Numbered from the stretch's first letter, positions 1 to 9,726 are shown. The stretch: 64,000 nucleotides of DNA from Clostridia bacterium (GCA_017513195.1 JAFXGM010000024.1:1-64000), one strand, 5' to 3'. Notes: generated by a model from the letters alone, not told the origin. Numbers and translations: made by a program.

Positions 1-2
1 CT

Positions 3-464
3 TGCAGCCAAAACGGAAAATGCATTATTGATGATATTGTCAATGCGGTTTCGCCCAAATTCGAGGAGTGCGACGGCATGGTCATCGCCAGCCCCGTATA
101 TTACGCTTCACCCAACGGAACTTTGGTTTCATTCCTTGACAGACTTTTTTACAGCACTTCGTTTAACAAAACCATGAAGGTCGGTGCCGCGGTTGCAGTT
201 GCTCGCCGTGGTGGATGCAGCGCCACGTTTGATCAGCTAAATAAATACTTTACTATAGCAGGTATGCCTGTGGCATCAGGTCAGTATTGGAACAGTGTAC
301 ACGGTCGCAAGGTGGGTGAGGCCATAGGTGACGAAGAGGGATTGCAGGGGATGAGAACACTTGCCGAGAATATGTCTTTTTTAATTAAGAGTATAGCCCT
401 TGGTAAAGAAAAATACGGCATCCCCGAAAAAGAAAAGTGGATAATGACAAACTTTGTAAGATAA
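3..464 (+). CDS. Flavodoxin-family NAD(P)H-dependent FMN reductase, 5'-truncated
   Basis: The reading frame is open from the first bases, so the N-terminus with the FMN phosphate-binding loop lies outside the window. The visible part has the family signature of a hydrophobic strand ending in SPVYYASPNGTLVSFLDR, which contacts the flavin ring in iron-sulfur flavoprotein/NADPH-FMN-reductase folds, followed by a GGCSATFDQL segment and a C-terminal helix with a KEKYGIPEKEKW tail. The family transfers electrons from NAD(P)H to FMN in the cytoplasm; the substrate cannot be told from the sequence. Whether an iron-sulfur cluster is present depends on the missing N-terminus. A strong terminator follows directly. 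Confidence 0.8.
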   Translation, partial: CSQNGKCIIDDIVNAVSPKFEECDGMVIASPVYYASPNGTLVSFLDRLFYSTSFNKTMKVGAAVAVARRGGCSATFDQLNKYFTIAGMPVASGQYWNSVHGRKVGEAIGDEEGLQGMRTLAENMSFLIKSIALGKEKYGIPEKEKWIMTNFVR

Positions 465-466
465 TA

Positions 467-501
467 AAAAAAGATAGGTCGGTTAAGACCTATCTTTTTT
501 G
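467..501. terminator. Bidirectional intrinsic terminator
   Basis: AAAGATAGGTC / GACCTATCTTT stem with a 6-nt loop and T-runs on both sides, between the convergent flavodoxin gene and the transglutaminase gene. Confidence 0.9.
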
Positions 502-514
502 TGTTTTATCTATT

Positions 515-2293
515 TTATTTTTTCTTAACAATTACAACTGTAATTACAATGCCGGCTGTTATAACTAATGCTGCGGCACCGCAAATAAGAATCCACGTCA
601 TAGCATCGCCGTTAGGTTTTTCGTCTTCATAGATTATTTCTTCTATGGTTTCATTTTGTGTAACATTATCATTGTCGGTAGTTGTATCGTTATTTGGTAC
701 GTCGGTCTCTACCTTGCTTTCGGTCTCGCTCGAAGTATCATCTACCGAGGTGGTAGGTGTTTCGTCTTTGCTGGAGGTAGTTGGAGCCGATGGGGTAGAC
801 GGTGTGGTGTTAGCGTTGCCGCTACTATTGTTGTTGCTGGTATTGTCAGTAGCCGTACCGCCGCCTATAACAATGTTACCGCTTTGGTCGGGCTTTGATA
901 AACCGTAACCGCAGGTGTCACACTTGTAGTCTTTATTTTTGTCTGCATGAGAGCCACGTGTGTTTGCAGTCTCGCTACCACACTTTGTGCATTCTTTCCA
1001 GTGGTTTGCTGCGTCGTTTTTCCATCCTGACGGTGTGTGTGACAGTGCCGGAATTTCAAGCTCACTATCGCTTGATATTTGTTTTGTACAAGCCGAATCA
1101 GAGAACTTAAGGCCGCAATCGCATACATAATACGCCTTTGTACCGTTTGAAAGGCAGGTAGCATTTACTTGTTTGACGGTGGTTTTGGTCTTATGTGTAT
1201 GATTTTCAGAAACTACAACAACATTTAAAATAAGAGCGTTTTGAAGGGTGGAAGCACTATACGAAACAGTAAATGCGCCTTTGCCGCCAAGCTGTTCACC
1301 AATAGTTAAAAGGTTTGTGCCTACAGAATTTAAGAAGCTGTTAATGTTTCCGGTAATATATATTTGTGTTTTGTTATTATCTTTTTTAAGAAGTTCAACA
1401 AGCCTTGCTTGGTCATAGCCCGAAAATTCGCGGTTCTCTTTTTTGTAGAAGTTAGCGTCGGTGGCGGTTGCTTGCGGTACTAATTTTTCATATTTTGCAT
1501 CAAGGGTATGACCTTGCTTCATTTTGGAAGTTGTTATATTAAGATACTCATAAAACGTATTTTCGCCCTGGTCATCCCAAGTAACGTCGGTGTAGTACCA
1601 CTTGCCGTCAAGCTTTACAATATTCCAAGCGTGACCTATAGGTGCGCCGGTCGAAGGGTTGATACTTGAACCTGTAACAAACCAGGTAGGAATACCCGCC
1701 TTGTTCATAAGGTGCTGGTAAGCACGGGCATAGCCGTTACAAACTGCCTTACCCTCTACCAATGCACCGTAAGCGTTTTGGTCGTTGTTTGTAGAAACGT
1801 ATGTAACGGTATCAATAAGACGGTCGTGGATTATTTTAGATTTTTCGTAATCTGATTTTCCGCTAAGACCTTTGGTAAGCTCATCTACCTTTGTATTGTA
1901 TTTGGATTTTGCAGTAGATAGGGTAGAGCCAGTCATATAGTAAAGTGGGGTTAAAGTGAGTTTTGTTGTAGTTGAGTCTGAAAAAACACTAGCGCTATCC
2001 CAACCATTTACAAGCCAGAAATATTCAGGGTAATCGCTGTAGAACATACTAAAAATAAAGCTTAAGTCATTTTCAAAATTTATGTTTTTACCACTGATAT
2101 CAATTTCAATTTTAGCATTTGCATCTTTACATCCTGTAACCAATGCATCGTAAACGTATTTTTGGTCGGCGGTTAGCTTTGTTCTGCCATATCTTGCGTC
2201 ATCATCTGCTGCAAAAACAGTGATTGTCGGCAAGGTTAAAGCGATTATAACAAACGCTAAAACAACGGCTGTAATTCGTTTGAAGTTTTTCAT
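515..2293 (-). CDS. Secreted, membrane-anchored transglutaminase-like surface protein
   Basis: A 592-residue exported protein. The ATG at 2293 is chosen because an AGAAGG site precedes it and a signal peptide (MKNFKRITAVVLAF..VFAA) follows. The central transglutaminase-like domain carries the Cys-His-Asp triad: C185 in KAVCNGYAR, H221 in GHAWNIV and D236 in YYTDVTWDD. Such domains are cysteine proteases or cross-linking enzymes; which activity applies here cannot be told. After it come CxxC-containing repeat units (residues about 370-470), a Ser/Thr/Asn-rich linker, and a C-terminal membrane helix ending in VIVKKK, so the protein should be tethered with its catalytic domain outside. It is the last of four surface genes on this strand and has its own promoter. 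Confidence 0.85.
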   Translation of the reverse strand: MKNFKRITAVVLAFVIIALTLPTITVFAADDDARYGRTKLTADQKYVYDALVTGCKDANAKIEIDISGKNINFENDLSFIFSMFYSDYPEYFWLVNGWDSASVFSDSTTTKLTLTPLYYMTGSTLSTAKSKYNTKVDELTKGLSGKSDYEKSKIIHDRLIDTVTYVSTNNDQNAYGALVEGKAVCNGYARAYQHLMNKAGIPTWFVTGSSINPSTGAPIGHAWNIVKLDGKWYYTDVTWDDQGENTFYEYLNITTSKMKQGHTLDAKYEKLVPQATATDANFYKKENREFSGYDQARLVELLKKDNNKTQIYITGNINSFLNSVGTNLLTIGEQLGGKGAFTVSYSASTLQNALILNVVVVSENHTHKTKTTVKQVNATCLSNGTKAYYVCDCGLKFSDSACTKQISSDSELEIPALSHTPSGWKNDAANHWKECTKCGSETANTRGSHADKNKDYKCDTCGYGLSKPDQSGNIVIGGGTATDNTSNNNSSGNANTTPSTPSAPTTSSKDETPTTSVDDTSSETESKVETDVPNNDTTTDNDNVTQNETIEEIIYEDEKPNGDAMTWILICGAAALVITAGIVITVVIVKKK

Positions 2294-2324
2294 AAAAAAG
2301 CCTTCTTTCAAAGTTTGTGATTTA

Positions 2325-2353
2325 ATTATAATACAATATGTAACTAATGTCAA
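2325..2353 (-). promoter_or_regulatory. Sigma-A-type promoter of the transglutaminase gene
   Basis: On the minus strand TTGACA (2353-2348), a 17-bp spacer and TATAAT (2330-2325), both consensus; predicted start near 2318, about 25 nt before the ATG. Confidence 0.8.
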
Positions 2354-2360
2354 ACTCTTT

Positions 2361-2387
2361 AGCGGCAACGGTATTGCCGTTGCCGCT
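2361..2387 (-). terminator. Stem-loop after the CxxC-repeat surface gene
   Basis: Perfect 11-bp stem AGCGGCAACGG / CCGTTGCCGCT with a 5-nt loop, just past the stop codon of the 1246-residue gene. There is no good T-run, so it may be a weak terminator or an mRNA-stabilising structure. Confidence 0.55.
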
Positions 2388-2398
2388 AATTGCTTTAA

Positions 2399-5300
2399 TT
2401 ATCTTTTTGAAGTTCTTTTTTTGCAGAATGCAAATGTACTAAACCCACTAACAAACATAAGTGCGGCAAGTGCAAAAACTGTGTTGTCAGATGTTTGCGG
2501 GCTTTGTTGCTCGGTAGAAGGTTTATTTGTATCCGGAGTAGGATTAACGGTTGGTTCGTTCACAACCTTAGGTACTGCCACGATAGAATAACAACTAAAG
2601 TGATCGGTTACAAATGTAACTGTGCCATCATCGTTTACAGTGGTTTCGCACGGTGTAACGTTTCCGTTATCGTCAATATAAACTACGGTAATATCAGTGT
2701 AGTCGGCTGCATTAATGTTTTGTGGTAGGGGTATATTAACCTCTACATCACCGCCGGGTTGAATTTCTGCGCCGTTCAGCAACATTGAAATATCATAGGT
2801 TGCAAGTGCTTCGGCATTGTCGCCAATTTCTTGTTCAATATTTTCTTGTGCAGTGTTGCTGACCGCTTCGTCGGTTTTTTCTACCTGAAGAACTGTAGTA
2901 GAGTCGATTACTGCTGTACTGCCTTCAGGAACGCTAACAGAAACTTTTTCTTCTTCGTGGGTTATGTTATCGGTTGCGGTGTAATCTATAATCATTTGTC
3001 TACCACAATCGTTACAATAATAAATTATTACGTCATTGTCGGCAAAATCGGATGGTCCTAAAATAACCTTGCCATCGTTATAATTGCAGTTCTTAGTTTC
3101 GTTTTCGCCACAAGCACATTCACGATAGTGTTTGTTTTCTGTTGTTTCGTCGATGGTCCAGTCGCCAAACTCGTGGTCTGGTGTTTTGTCAATCTTTTCG
3201 TCCTTGGTAGCGCCACAATCAGCACAGGTAAAGGTCTTGATGCCTTCTTCGGTATGTGTAGGCGGCTCGGTTACAACACCGGCATCCCAGATACAATCCT
3301 TAGTTTCGGTTTCATTACAGATGCATGATCTGGTGTGGGTGCCGTCCTTGTTGTCGGCCCAGTCGCTCCATTCGTGTTCTTCCAGAGCAGGCTGTGTGCC
3401 AATTTTTACATAACCACAATCGGTACAGGTATAGTGGATCTCGCCGGGAGCCAGGTGTGTCGGCCAGTTGATTACAACGCCGTCGTCGAAGTTATGATTT
3501 TCGGTTTGTGTTTCGTTGCAGCGGCAGGAACGGATATGTGTGGTCTCATTGTTCTGACCCCAATCGCTCCAGCTATGCACGTGCTCAAGCTTGTCGACAG
3601 GCTCGGTCTTGGTATGACCGCAATCGGTACAGGTGTAGGTCTTAACTCCCTCTTCCTCCTCAGTGGGTTGTGTCGTGATTACACCCTCGTTCCAGCTGTG
3701 TGTAGCAGTGCGTGTGCCCGAGCAAATAGAACAGGTCTTTTTGTGATTGGTATTACCATCTGGTGTCCATTTGCCCCAATTGTGACCTAATTGCTCTTTT
3801 TCGCCACAATTGTCACGCTGACAAGTGTGAGTATGGGTATCTGTGGCGGCGTTAGCACCGTCGTCAGACCAAGTGCTCCAATCATGATTGAGAGCATCAA
3901 TAGCTTCGGTCTTGGTTGCTTTACAATCGCTGCAAGTAAATGTTTTTTCACCCTTTTCGGTACATGTGGAGGCCTTAGTTTCTACGCCGTTATCCCAGTT
4001 GTGAGATTTTGTTTCCGTCTTGCCACATTCTGCATCCTTACAAGTACGGGTATGGGTATCGCTATTGGTATCTGCTACCCAATCACCGAAATCGCAGGTG
4101 TGAGCAGGTGCCACATCAGAGGCATAGAGGTAAATGCTAACCTGTGTACCGACATTAAGCTCTATGTACTCATATGTTTCAGGATCCATAACACTGCTGC
4201 CACCCACAAAATCAATGGTGTCGTCAACATCTCTCAAACGAATAGAGTTGTGGAGATTTTCTCTTGCGTTCTGAAGACCTCCAAACATATCGTGAGTAGA
4301 ATAAATCAGCACAGAACCATCAGACACTGAAAAAGCAGTTGTTTCAAAATCTTCCGGCAATACCGAGACTTCCTTTATGACATAGTCCCCTAACTCGTAA
4401 TCATATTCTTCTACTTCAATCGTCTTATCCTTGATATCATCATAAAAATAGAAACGCCACATAGTTTGATCGCCGTACATAGGACGATCTTCCATATACG
4501 CACGATTCGTCCAGCAGAAATAGGGTTGCAGCCACAGATTAGGCGACTTCATCATCAGATTGCTCTTAAGTCCCTGACGATAGGCCTCCTGTTCTTCCTC
4601 CGTCATATCCGGATTGTACTCCAACTCAAAACCGAGATTCATTTCGATATCTTCATCACTAAGCATTTGAGTCAGTTCAAAGCAAAGAATATGGTCATTG
4701 GAAAGAGTGATTGTGCCGTCTGCGTTGGGAATAACCTCGATAGCTCCCATGATACCGCCTTCATAAGCGTTGGCGCTGTATACATCATCAAACAGACCAC
4801 CAAAATCCATGTTGTACCAATAATTCTGATAGTCGTACCAATCAACAATGCCGTCATTATTGACCAGGTCTGTTTCCAGATAGTCCCAAACACCGTTACT
4901 ATCTTCATCAATTTCAAGGCAGTCCGGAGTACCATTGTTATTGTTGTCAATCTCGATGATGTCCTCGTACATATCACCGTTGGCATCGATTCTCTTAGCC
5001 AAAGCTTCGGGATCGCCGCCATCAAGGACATAGGTTTTACCACCATATTGGGCAACCAGGATAAAGGACGCATTATCTCCAAGTGCCGAAAGCTGTTCCA
5101 TAGTGGTAATCTTAGTGTAAACCGGCGTTGCTAAACCACAGTTGTTGCAACCGTTTGTTCCCCAGTCGTGACCTGTTGCGGCTAAAATGGGTTCAAAATA
5201 GCCATCAGGGGTGAGATATGCTTTGTGAAGCTGTGTCAATGCAGCATCCTTGAAGTAACGCTCACAGCCGTGGCAGTACCAATACTCTGCACAACCCTTG

Positions 5301-6139
5301 TCCATACAGGTAGGTGCATCGTACGCCACATGGTCGATCTTGCTCTGATGTCTGCAGGCTCCACTGAAGAGATATCCTTCAACTCCAAAACCTTGTTCTT
5401 GCTGTGTTTGCCACGCGTCATATTCCAATGCTTCATCGTTTATTGTGCGCCAGTAAAACTCATATCCACCGTTGCCATCTTCCCGCAAATCCACAGCATA
5501 ATCTACATAGTAGTTTTTGTAGTTTATAGATCTTCTTGAATATTGATAGAAGGTACCAGAATGATTATCCGGCGTGGTTTGCCACAGCATTGACGAGCCG
5601 GATGCATCAGCACTTTGAGCGGTAAAGCGCATAGTTTCGGACAAAATATTGTCATAGCCTTCATCCCACACTCGTGTCATACTGTACCCAAGACAGGCAT
5701 TGCCGTTAACACGCTCTACCAAATCCATTTCGTAGAAAGATGGGTTGACATCTTCGTACCGAATAAATGCCACGTTGCCGGGATCGGCCGGTATAGTTAC
5801 CGATTTGCCATCAGCGGCGATCCAATCAGTCACTTCAACAGCAGCGATTGTGTCAAATGGTTCTTCGGAAACAGACATTTCCTGCATAGCATAATACTTG
5901 CCATCTTTCTTGATTACAAACAAATAGTCCTTTCCGAGACCATAGTTGCTGTCAAAGCCGTACTCATAGGTCTCTATGGTCAGAGTGCTTCCTGACGGCA
6001 CCGAGTATTCCGTTGTTGCACCGTCCACAGCTGGTGCTATCGGAGTATGTTCTGCCATAATCGTTGTCGGCACTAAGCCAACCAGTATCACAAAGCAAAG
6101 CAAGATACTTAGCATTCGCTTTTTAATTTTATTTTTCAT
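2399..6139 (-). CDS. Large secreted surface protein with CxxC repeats and variant sorting signal
   Basis: 1246 residues. A signal peptide (MKNKIKKRMLSILLCFVILV) is followed by a unique N-terminal region (about 40-330) and an acidic stretch at about 383-435 with several DxNxDG-like loops, resembling calcium-binding thrombospondin/EF-hand-type repeats. A middle domain of unknown type comes next, then about five degenerate repeats (about 745-1055) with paired CxxC motifs and HxW/HxF spacing that look like zinc ribbons or structural disulfide units. The tail is SPQTS (1213-1217), a hydrophobic helix and KKRTSKR, i.e. a cell-wall sorting signal with Ser in the usual Gly position. Likely a wall- or membrane-anchored adhesin or binding protein; no catalytic motif was recognised. 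Probably co-transcribed with the two genes upstream. Confidence 0.8.
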   Translation of the reverse strand: MKNKIKKRMLSILLCFVILVGLVPTTIMAEHTPIAPAVDGATTEYSVPSGSTLTIETYEYGFDSNYGLGKDYLFVIKKDGKYYAMQEMSVSEEPFDTIAAVEVTDWIAADGKSVTIPADPGNVAFIRYEDVNPSFYEMDLVERVNGNACLGYSMTRVWDEGYDNILSETMRFTAQSADASGSSMLWQTTPDNHSGTFYQYSRRSINYKNYYVDYAVDLREDGNGGYEFYWRTINDEALEYDAWQTQQEQGFGVEGYLFSGACRHQSKIDHVAYDAPTCMDKGCAEYWYCHGCERYFKDAALTQLHKAYLTPDGYFEPILAATGHDWGTNGCNNCGLATPVYTKITTMEQLSALGDNASFILVAQYGGKTYVLDGGDPEALAKRIDANGDMYEDIIEIDNNNNGTPDCLEIDEDSNGVWDYLETDLVNNDGIVDWYDYQNYWYNMDFGGLFDDVYSANAYEGGIMGAIEVIPNADGTITLSNDHILCFELTQMLSDEDIEMNLGFELEYNPDMTEEEQEAYRQGLKSNLMMKSPNLWLQPYFCWTNRAYMEDRPMYGDQTMWRFYFYDDIKDKTIEVEEYDYELGDYVIKEVSVLPEDFETTAFSVSDGSVLIYSTHDMFGGLQNARENLHNSIRLRDVDDTIDFVGGSSVMDPETYEYIELNVGTQVSIYLYASDVAPAHTCDFGDWVADTNSDTHTRTCKDAECGKTETKSHNWDNGVETKASTCTEKGEKTFTCSDCKATKTEAIDALNHDWSTWSDDGANAATDTHTHTCQRDNCGEKEQLGHNWGKWTPDGNTNHKKTCSICSGTRTATHSWNEGVITTQPTEEEEGVKTYTCTDCGHTKTEPVDKLEHVHSWSDWGQNNETTHIRSCRCNETQTENHNFDDGVVINWPTHLAPGEIHYTCTDCGYVKIGTQPALEEHEWSDWADNKDGTHTRSCICNETETKDCIWDAGVVTEPPTHTEEGIKTFTCADCGATKDEKIDKTPDHEFGDWTIDETTENKHYRECACGENETKNCNYNDGKVILGPSDFADNDVIIYYCNDCGRQMIIDYTATDNITHEEEKVSVSVPEGSTAVIDSTTVLQVEKTDEAVSNTAQENIEQEIGDNAEALATYDISMLLNGAEIQPGGDVEVNIPLPQNINAADYTDITVVYIDDNGNVTPCETTVNDDGTVTFVTDHFSCYSIVAVPKVVNEPTVNPTPDTNKPSTEQQSPQTSDNTVFALAALMFVSGFSTFAFCKKRTSKR

Positions 6140-6197
6140 ATTTGAAAACTCGCTTTCGTTTTCTCGTGAATTTTGTTTTATAGATGCAAAGCTCTAA

Positions 6198-7553
6198 TTA
6201 TTGGGCTTTTTTCTTTTTAATCAGTACAAATGCAGTAGCACCGCCTGCAATGACAACAACTGCCACTATAACAATCCAAATCCAAGCATAAGATTTTTCT
6301 TGTTCGGTTTCATCGTCATTATTGATGGTTTCGTTTGATGCATCATCGTCAGCATTGGGTTCGGTTGAGTCAGTTGGAGGAACAGAATCAGTTTGAGAAG
6401 TGGAATCTGTTGAATCGGTCGGGGTTGAATCGGTGGACTGTGTTGGTGCGCTTGTTGATGTCGTCTGATCGTTTTCTGTGCTTGTTGTAGCACCGTCTTT
6501 GATTGTGATATCAAAGCTGGTACTGTCTTCGTTTCCGTTTTCACTTACGGTACGAATGTTAACATGACAATTACCTGCTTTGGTTGGCTTTCCTTCAATT
6601 TCACCGTGTTGAGTTAGAACTAATCCGAATTCAGATAGTTGTGAACCCATAATCTCGGAAAATACGGCATCGGCGTCGGTGCATTCTAATTTAACGTAAT
6701 AGTCCTTACCTTTTGTGGCATTGGGGAGTGATTTGGTTGTGATTTTAGGTGTGGAATTGGAGGGGGTATCGGTATTTGTTGGTGTGCTTGTAGCAAGTGC
6801 AGGATATTCCATCTTGACTTGTAGCATATTACCGTTGTTTTGACCAATGGTGCAAGCTTTTCCGTTTATTGTTGCCTGTACGTTTTTAGGGAACTCATAA
6901 CCCGACTTTGCCTTTATGTAGATTCCAAAGGTATATTGATGCCCTGCTTGGAATTTATCTCCTTTAGTCAAATATACTTGTTGAACACGATCGAGCCAGA
7001 ACATTCCGCTGGATGCATCGGTAGAATATATATTACATGTAGTTTCTTGCAAACTTACGGAAAAATCAGCTGCATTGTCAGCTTTGGGCGCATCTAAACC
7101 CGAGATTGTTACGTGATTAATATAAAGATTATCCGCAGTTAGTGTAATGGTTGCTGTTGCGTGACTTACATCTTTCACAGAAAGTGTAGCGGCATCTCCA
7201 TTTACTGTGATTGACGGTGGTGTAGAAACTGAAAAAGAGTATCCGGTTTTAGAAAGCAAATATACAGACAACTCATATTTTTGTCCACCGACAAAGGTAT
7301 CGTTTTCGTCCATATATTCGCCGGTAGATAGGTCTTTCCAGCGTAATCCGTTTTTGTGGCCCTTAGAGTTATAGGTAGAGTCAACCTGACAGTTACCGTA
7401 TACCTGTAAAAACGTCTCTGGATTTTCCAAATGGGCGGGGTGGGTGATCATAATGTCTGCGCTGTCAACATTTGCAGCAGCATAAGCGGTTATAGGTAAC
7501 AAGCAAATTACCATAGCCAAACAAAGCATTAAACTAAAAATTTTCTTTTTCAT
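6198..7553 (-). CDS. Membrane-anchored surface protein with Ig-like domains
   Basis: 451 residues with a signal peptide (MKKKIFSLMLCLAMVICLLP), two copies of a roughly 110-residue domain also found in the next gene upstream (pattern ..ITHP/ITPP.., ..YELSVYL..GYSF..), and a putative Ig/cadherin-like domain (about residues 270-350, LPNATKGKDYYVKL..GEIEGKP..). A Thr/Ser/Asp-rich spacer and a C-terminal membrane helix ending KKKKAQ follow. The start is supported by AAGGAG located inside the end of the upstream gene, with which it overlaps by 20 bp; the two are therefore probably translationally coupled. Function unknown; the architecture suits adhesion or binding at the cell surface. Confidence 0.8.
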   Translation of the reverse strand: MKKKIFSLMLCLAMVICLLPITAYAAANVDSADIMITHPAHLENPETFLQVYGNCQVDSTYNSKGHKNGLRWKDLSTGEYMDENDTFVGGQKYELSVYLLSKTGYSFSVSTPPSITVNGDAATLSVKDVSHATATITLTADNLYINHVTISGLDAPKADNAADFSVSLQETTCNIYSTDASSGMFWLDRVQQVYLTKGDKFQAGHQYTFGIYIKAKSGYEFPKNVQATINGKACTIGQNNGNMLQVKMEYPALATSTPTNTDTPSNSTPKITTKSLPNATKGKDYYVKLECTDADAVFSEIMGSQLSEFGLVLTQHGEIEGKPTKAGNCHVNIRTVSENGNEDSTSFDITIKDGATTSTENDQTTSTSAPTQSTDSTPTDSTDSTSQTDSVPPTDSTEPNADDDASNETINNDDETEQEKSYAWIWIVIVAVVVIAGGATAFVLIKKKKAQ

Positions 7554-9627
7554 TGTGTTTTTCTCCTTTTTTCTTATAAATAATTATTGTTGCAGCAATT
7601 GCTCCAATAACAATAATTGCAATTAAAGCAATCCATATCCACAACGAACTATTTTCGTAATTGTTGTCTGACTGACCAAGCTCATCGGTTTCAAGATTGT
7701 CGGATCCGGTTTTATCGTTGTTATCATTATTTATATCTACATCAGAGTCAACGTAGGTATTGGGTTCCGTTTTTATGGTAGTACCGTCGTATCCGCAGGT
7801 GGTGCATTTTTCGTTTTCTGTTTCGTGTGCCAACTGTGTTTCGGCTAGAACTTCCTTACATACTGTACAAATACGCCAATGGTTGTTTTCGTCATAGTTC
7901 CAATCGTCTGAAATATTGTGGCCCAAAGGTGCGATTACGGTATTATCAATTTTGGTTTTTGCACCTTTGTCTGCAAAGAAATCCGAACAACCGTCACAGG
8001 CGTAATATTCAACGTTGCCGGGCTTGGTACAGGTTGCATCAATCTTAGCAACTTTGGTTAATTTGTGTTTGTGATTTTTAGCGGGTACAATGATATAGCC
8101 GCAAACCGTACATTTTTGTGGTTGCGTTTCGGTGGCTGCGGGGCCGGGGTTGTGGTCTTCGGTAATTGCGTGTGCACCGCAGTCCTTACACAAATGAGCG
8201 TGGTACAAATTACCGCAAGCTATCCATTTGGTTGTGTCGGGATTGTGGTTTTCGTTTTCTTCGATATAAGCAAAACCACAAACGGTGCATTTGCCTTTTT
8301 GGTTACAAGTAGCTGTACCGCCGCTATGGTCTTCTTGCGTTAGAAAATCTCCGCAGGTAGTACATACCTTGTAATGATACACTTGATTTGTGCGCCAGGC
8401 GGATGGTGAGTGGGTATGTGTATCTGTCTGACTGGGCACTGTAAAGGGAATATCATATACCGAAATATATTTAGTGTAGGATGAACCCATAGTCCAAACT
8501 GCAGTATATTTTTTACCGTTCACATAAACCGATGCGCCCTCGGCAAAGGTGTAAGGGTCTTTTGAAACCAAGTTAATATCTAGATAATAGGTCTTGCCCG
8601 CTTCAAAGGTCTTGTTGTTGAAGTCGTTTAGATTGCTACCGTCTTTGGTGGTAGACCAACCTAAAGAAACGGAATACTTGCTTGTGGTAGACACAATGCC
8701 CGCCTTAGAGGTTGCACCTGCAAAGGGTTCTGTTACATCATAGTTTGCAGATTTAATAACGTTAGCGCCCAAGGGTATATCTTCCCATATTGCTGTGAGG
8801 GTAGTATCTTTCCATACAATTATTTTTCTGCCTGATGGTTCAATTCCGTAGTTGCCGGGCCAAATGCTCCAACCTGCAAAACGCTTTCCCGAGGGCGCGG
8901 TAAAACCGCATTCGGGCAGGGTATATTCGCCGTATCGGTTTGTTGCTTTTGACATATTTCCAGTACCGCCGTTTGCATCAAAGGTTACGGTGTAGCCGCT
9001 TGCAGGTATATCGTTCCAAGATGCATATACGGTGGTATTTTCAAGTACGTTAATCGTATCGTCAGGATCTCTTAAATAACTGTTTACTGACCAACCGGCA
9101 AAATATTTACCCACAGGGGCAGTGAACATACAGGAAGGCAACTTATAGTTGTCAAAAACACCTGCGATAGAGTCGGTAGTATTGCTTCCATCATTTTTAT
9201 TAAATGTTACGGTATAGGTGGGACAAGTGGGGTCAGCCGCATATAGATAAGTGTAACGAAATTCGTTGCCGTCTTTACTGTAGCATCCCGTTGTACCACC
9301 GTTAATGGTAAACACGCAGTCTTCTGCAAATGTATAGCCAAATTTGGCTCGAAAAATTACTCTAAGCTCATAACGTTCGTGAGTTTTGAACTCAACTGCA
9401 CTTGCAGGAGTGACGGTGCCATATGCCATTAATCCCCAATCGTCTACATCGGCATAATACTTTTGAGGGTCCGATGACACTGCAGAAAGATCGGGAAGTT
9501 TTCCGCCAACAGGAGGTGTTATTGTAATATTAGCGGAAGTAATTTCAATTTCCGCTGCAGATACTGTCATTGGCAACAAACCAATAAACAGTATAAAGCA
9601 GAGCAATAATACCAAAATTTTTCTCAT
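7534..9627 (-). CDS. Membrane-anchored surface protein with InlB-type and CxxC repeats
   Basis: 697 residues, first gene of the surface operon. The ATG is preceded by AGGAGAG. A signal peptide is followed by an Ig-like domain shared with the next gene and by two Listeria-Bacteroides/InlB B-type repeats (YTVTFNKNDGSN..FAGWS.. and YTVTFDANGGTG..FAGWS..). Then come a second copy of the shared domain and four or more CxxC units with HxxxxW spacing like those in the 2399-6139 product. The end is an acidic Asp/Asn linker, a membrane helix (SSLWIWIALIAIIVIG) and a basic tail. InlB-type repeats in other bacteria occur in adhesins; no enzyme motif is visible here. Expression may depend on the divergent membrane LuxR-type regulator. 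Confidence 0.82.
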   Translation of the reverse strand: MRKILVLLLCFILFIGLLPMTVSAAEIEITSANITITPPVGGKLPDLSAVSSDPQKYYADVDDWGLMAYGTVTPASAVEFKTHERYELRVIFRAKFGYTFAEDCVFTINGGTTGCYSKDGNEFRYTYLYAADPTCPTYTVTFNKNDGSNTTDSIAGVFDNYKLPSCMFTAPVGKYFAGWSVNSYLRDPDDTINVLENTTVYASWNDIPASGYTVTFDANGGTGNMSKATNRYGEYTLPECGFTAPSGKRFAGWSIWPGNYGIEPSGRKIIVWKDTTLTAIWEDIPLGANVIKSANYDVTEPFAGATSKAGIVSTTSKYSVSLGWSTTKDGSNLNDFNNKTFEAGKTYYLDINLVSKDPYTFAEGASVYVNGKKYTAVWTMGSSYTKYISVYDIPFTVPSQTDTHTHSPSAWRTNQVYHYKVCTTCGDFLTQEDHSGGTATCNQKGKCTVCGFAYIEENENHNPDTTKWIACGNLYHAHLCKDCGAHAITEDHNPGPAATETQPQKCTVCGYIIVPAKNHKHKLTKVAKIDATCTKPGNVEYYACDGCSDFFADKGAKTKIDNTVIAPLGHNISDDWNYDENNHWRICTVCKEVLAETQLAHETENEKCTTCGYDGTTIKTEPNTYVDSDVDINNDNNDKTGSDNLETDELGQSDNNYENSSLWIWIALIAIIVIGAIAATIIIYKKKGEKHNEKENF

Positions 9628-9653
9628 AAAATTCTCTCCTTTTTTTACATTAC

Positions 9654-9682
9654 TTGACCAAAACTCAAAGATATGCTATAAT
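9654..9682 (+). promoter_or_regulatory. Sigma-A-type promoter of the membrane LuxR-type regulator
   Basis: TTGACC (9654-9659), 17-bp spacer, TATAAT (9677-9682). The start near 9689 gives a leader of about 127 nt, which contains the GTGTGGG boxes. Confidence 0.75.
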
Positions 9683-9692
9683 CTTGGTATAA

Positions 9693-9726
9693 ATTATAAT
9701 ATAAACTCATATTAAAATCCCCACAC
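9693..9726 (-). promoter_or_regulatory. Candidate activator-dependent promoter of the surface operon
   Basis: Minus-strand TATAAT at 9698-9693 with no recognisable -35 at the right distance. Instead a GTGTGGGG box (9726-9719, minus strand) covers the -35 region, as expected where a regulator replaces the -35 contact. Inferred from spacing only. Confidence 0.45.

Noticed and set aside
4466..5134. Plus-strand open frame of about 220 codons within the CxxC-repeat surface gene
   Set aside because: Antisense to a clear secreted protein; no ribosome binding site or recognisable family.
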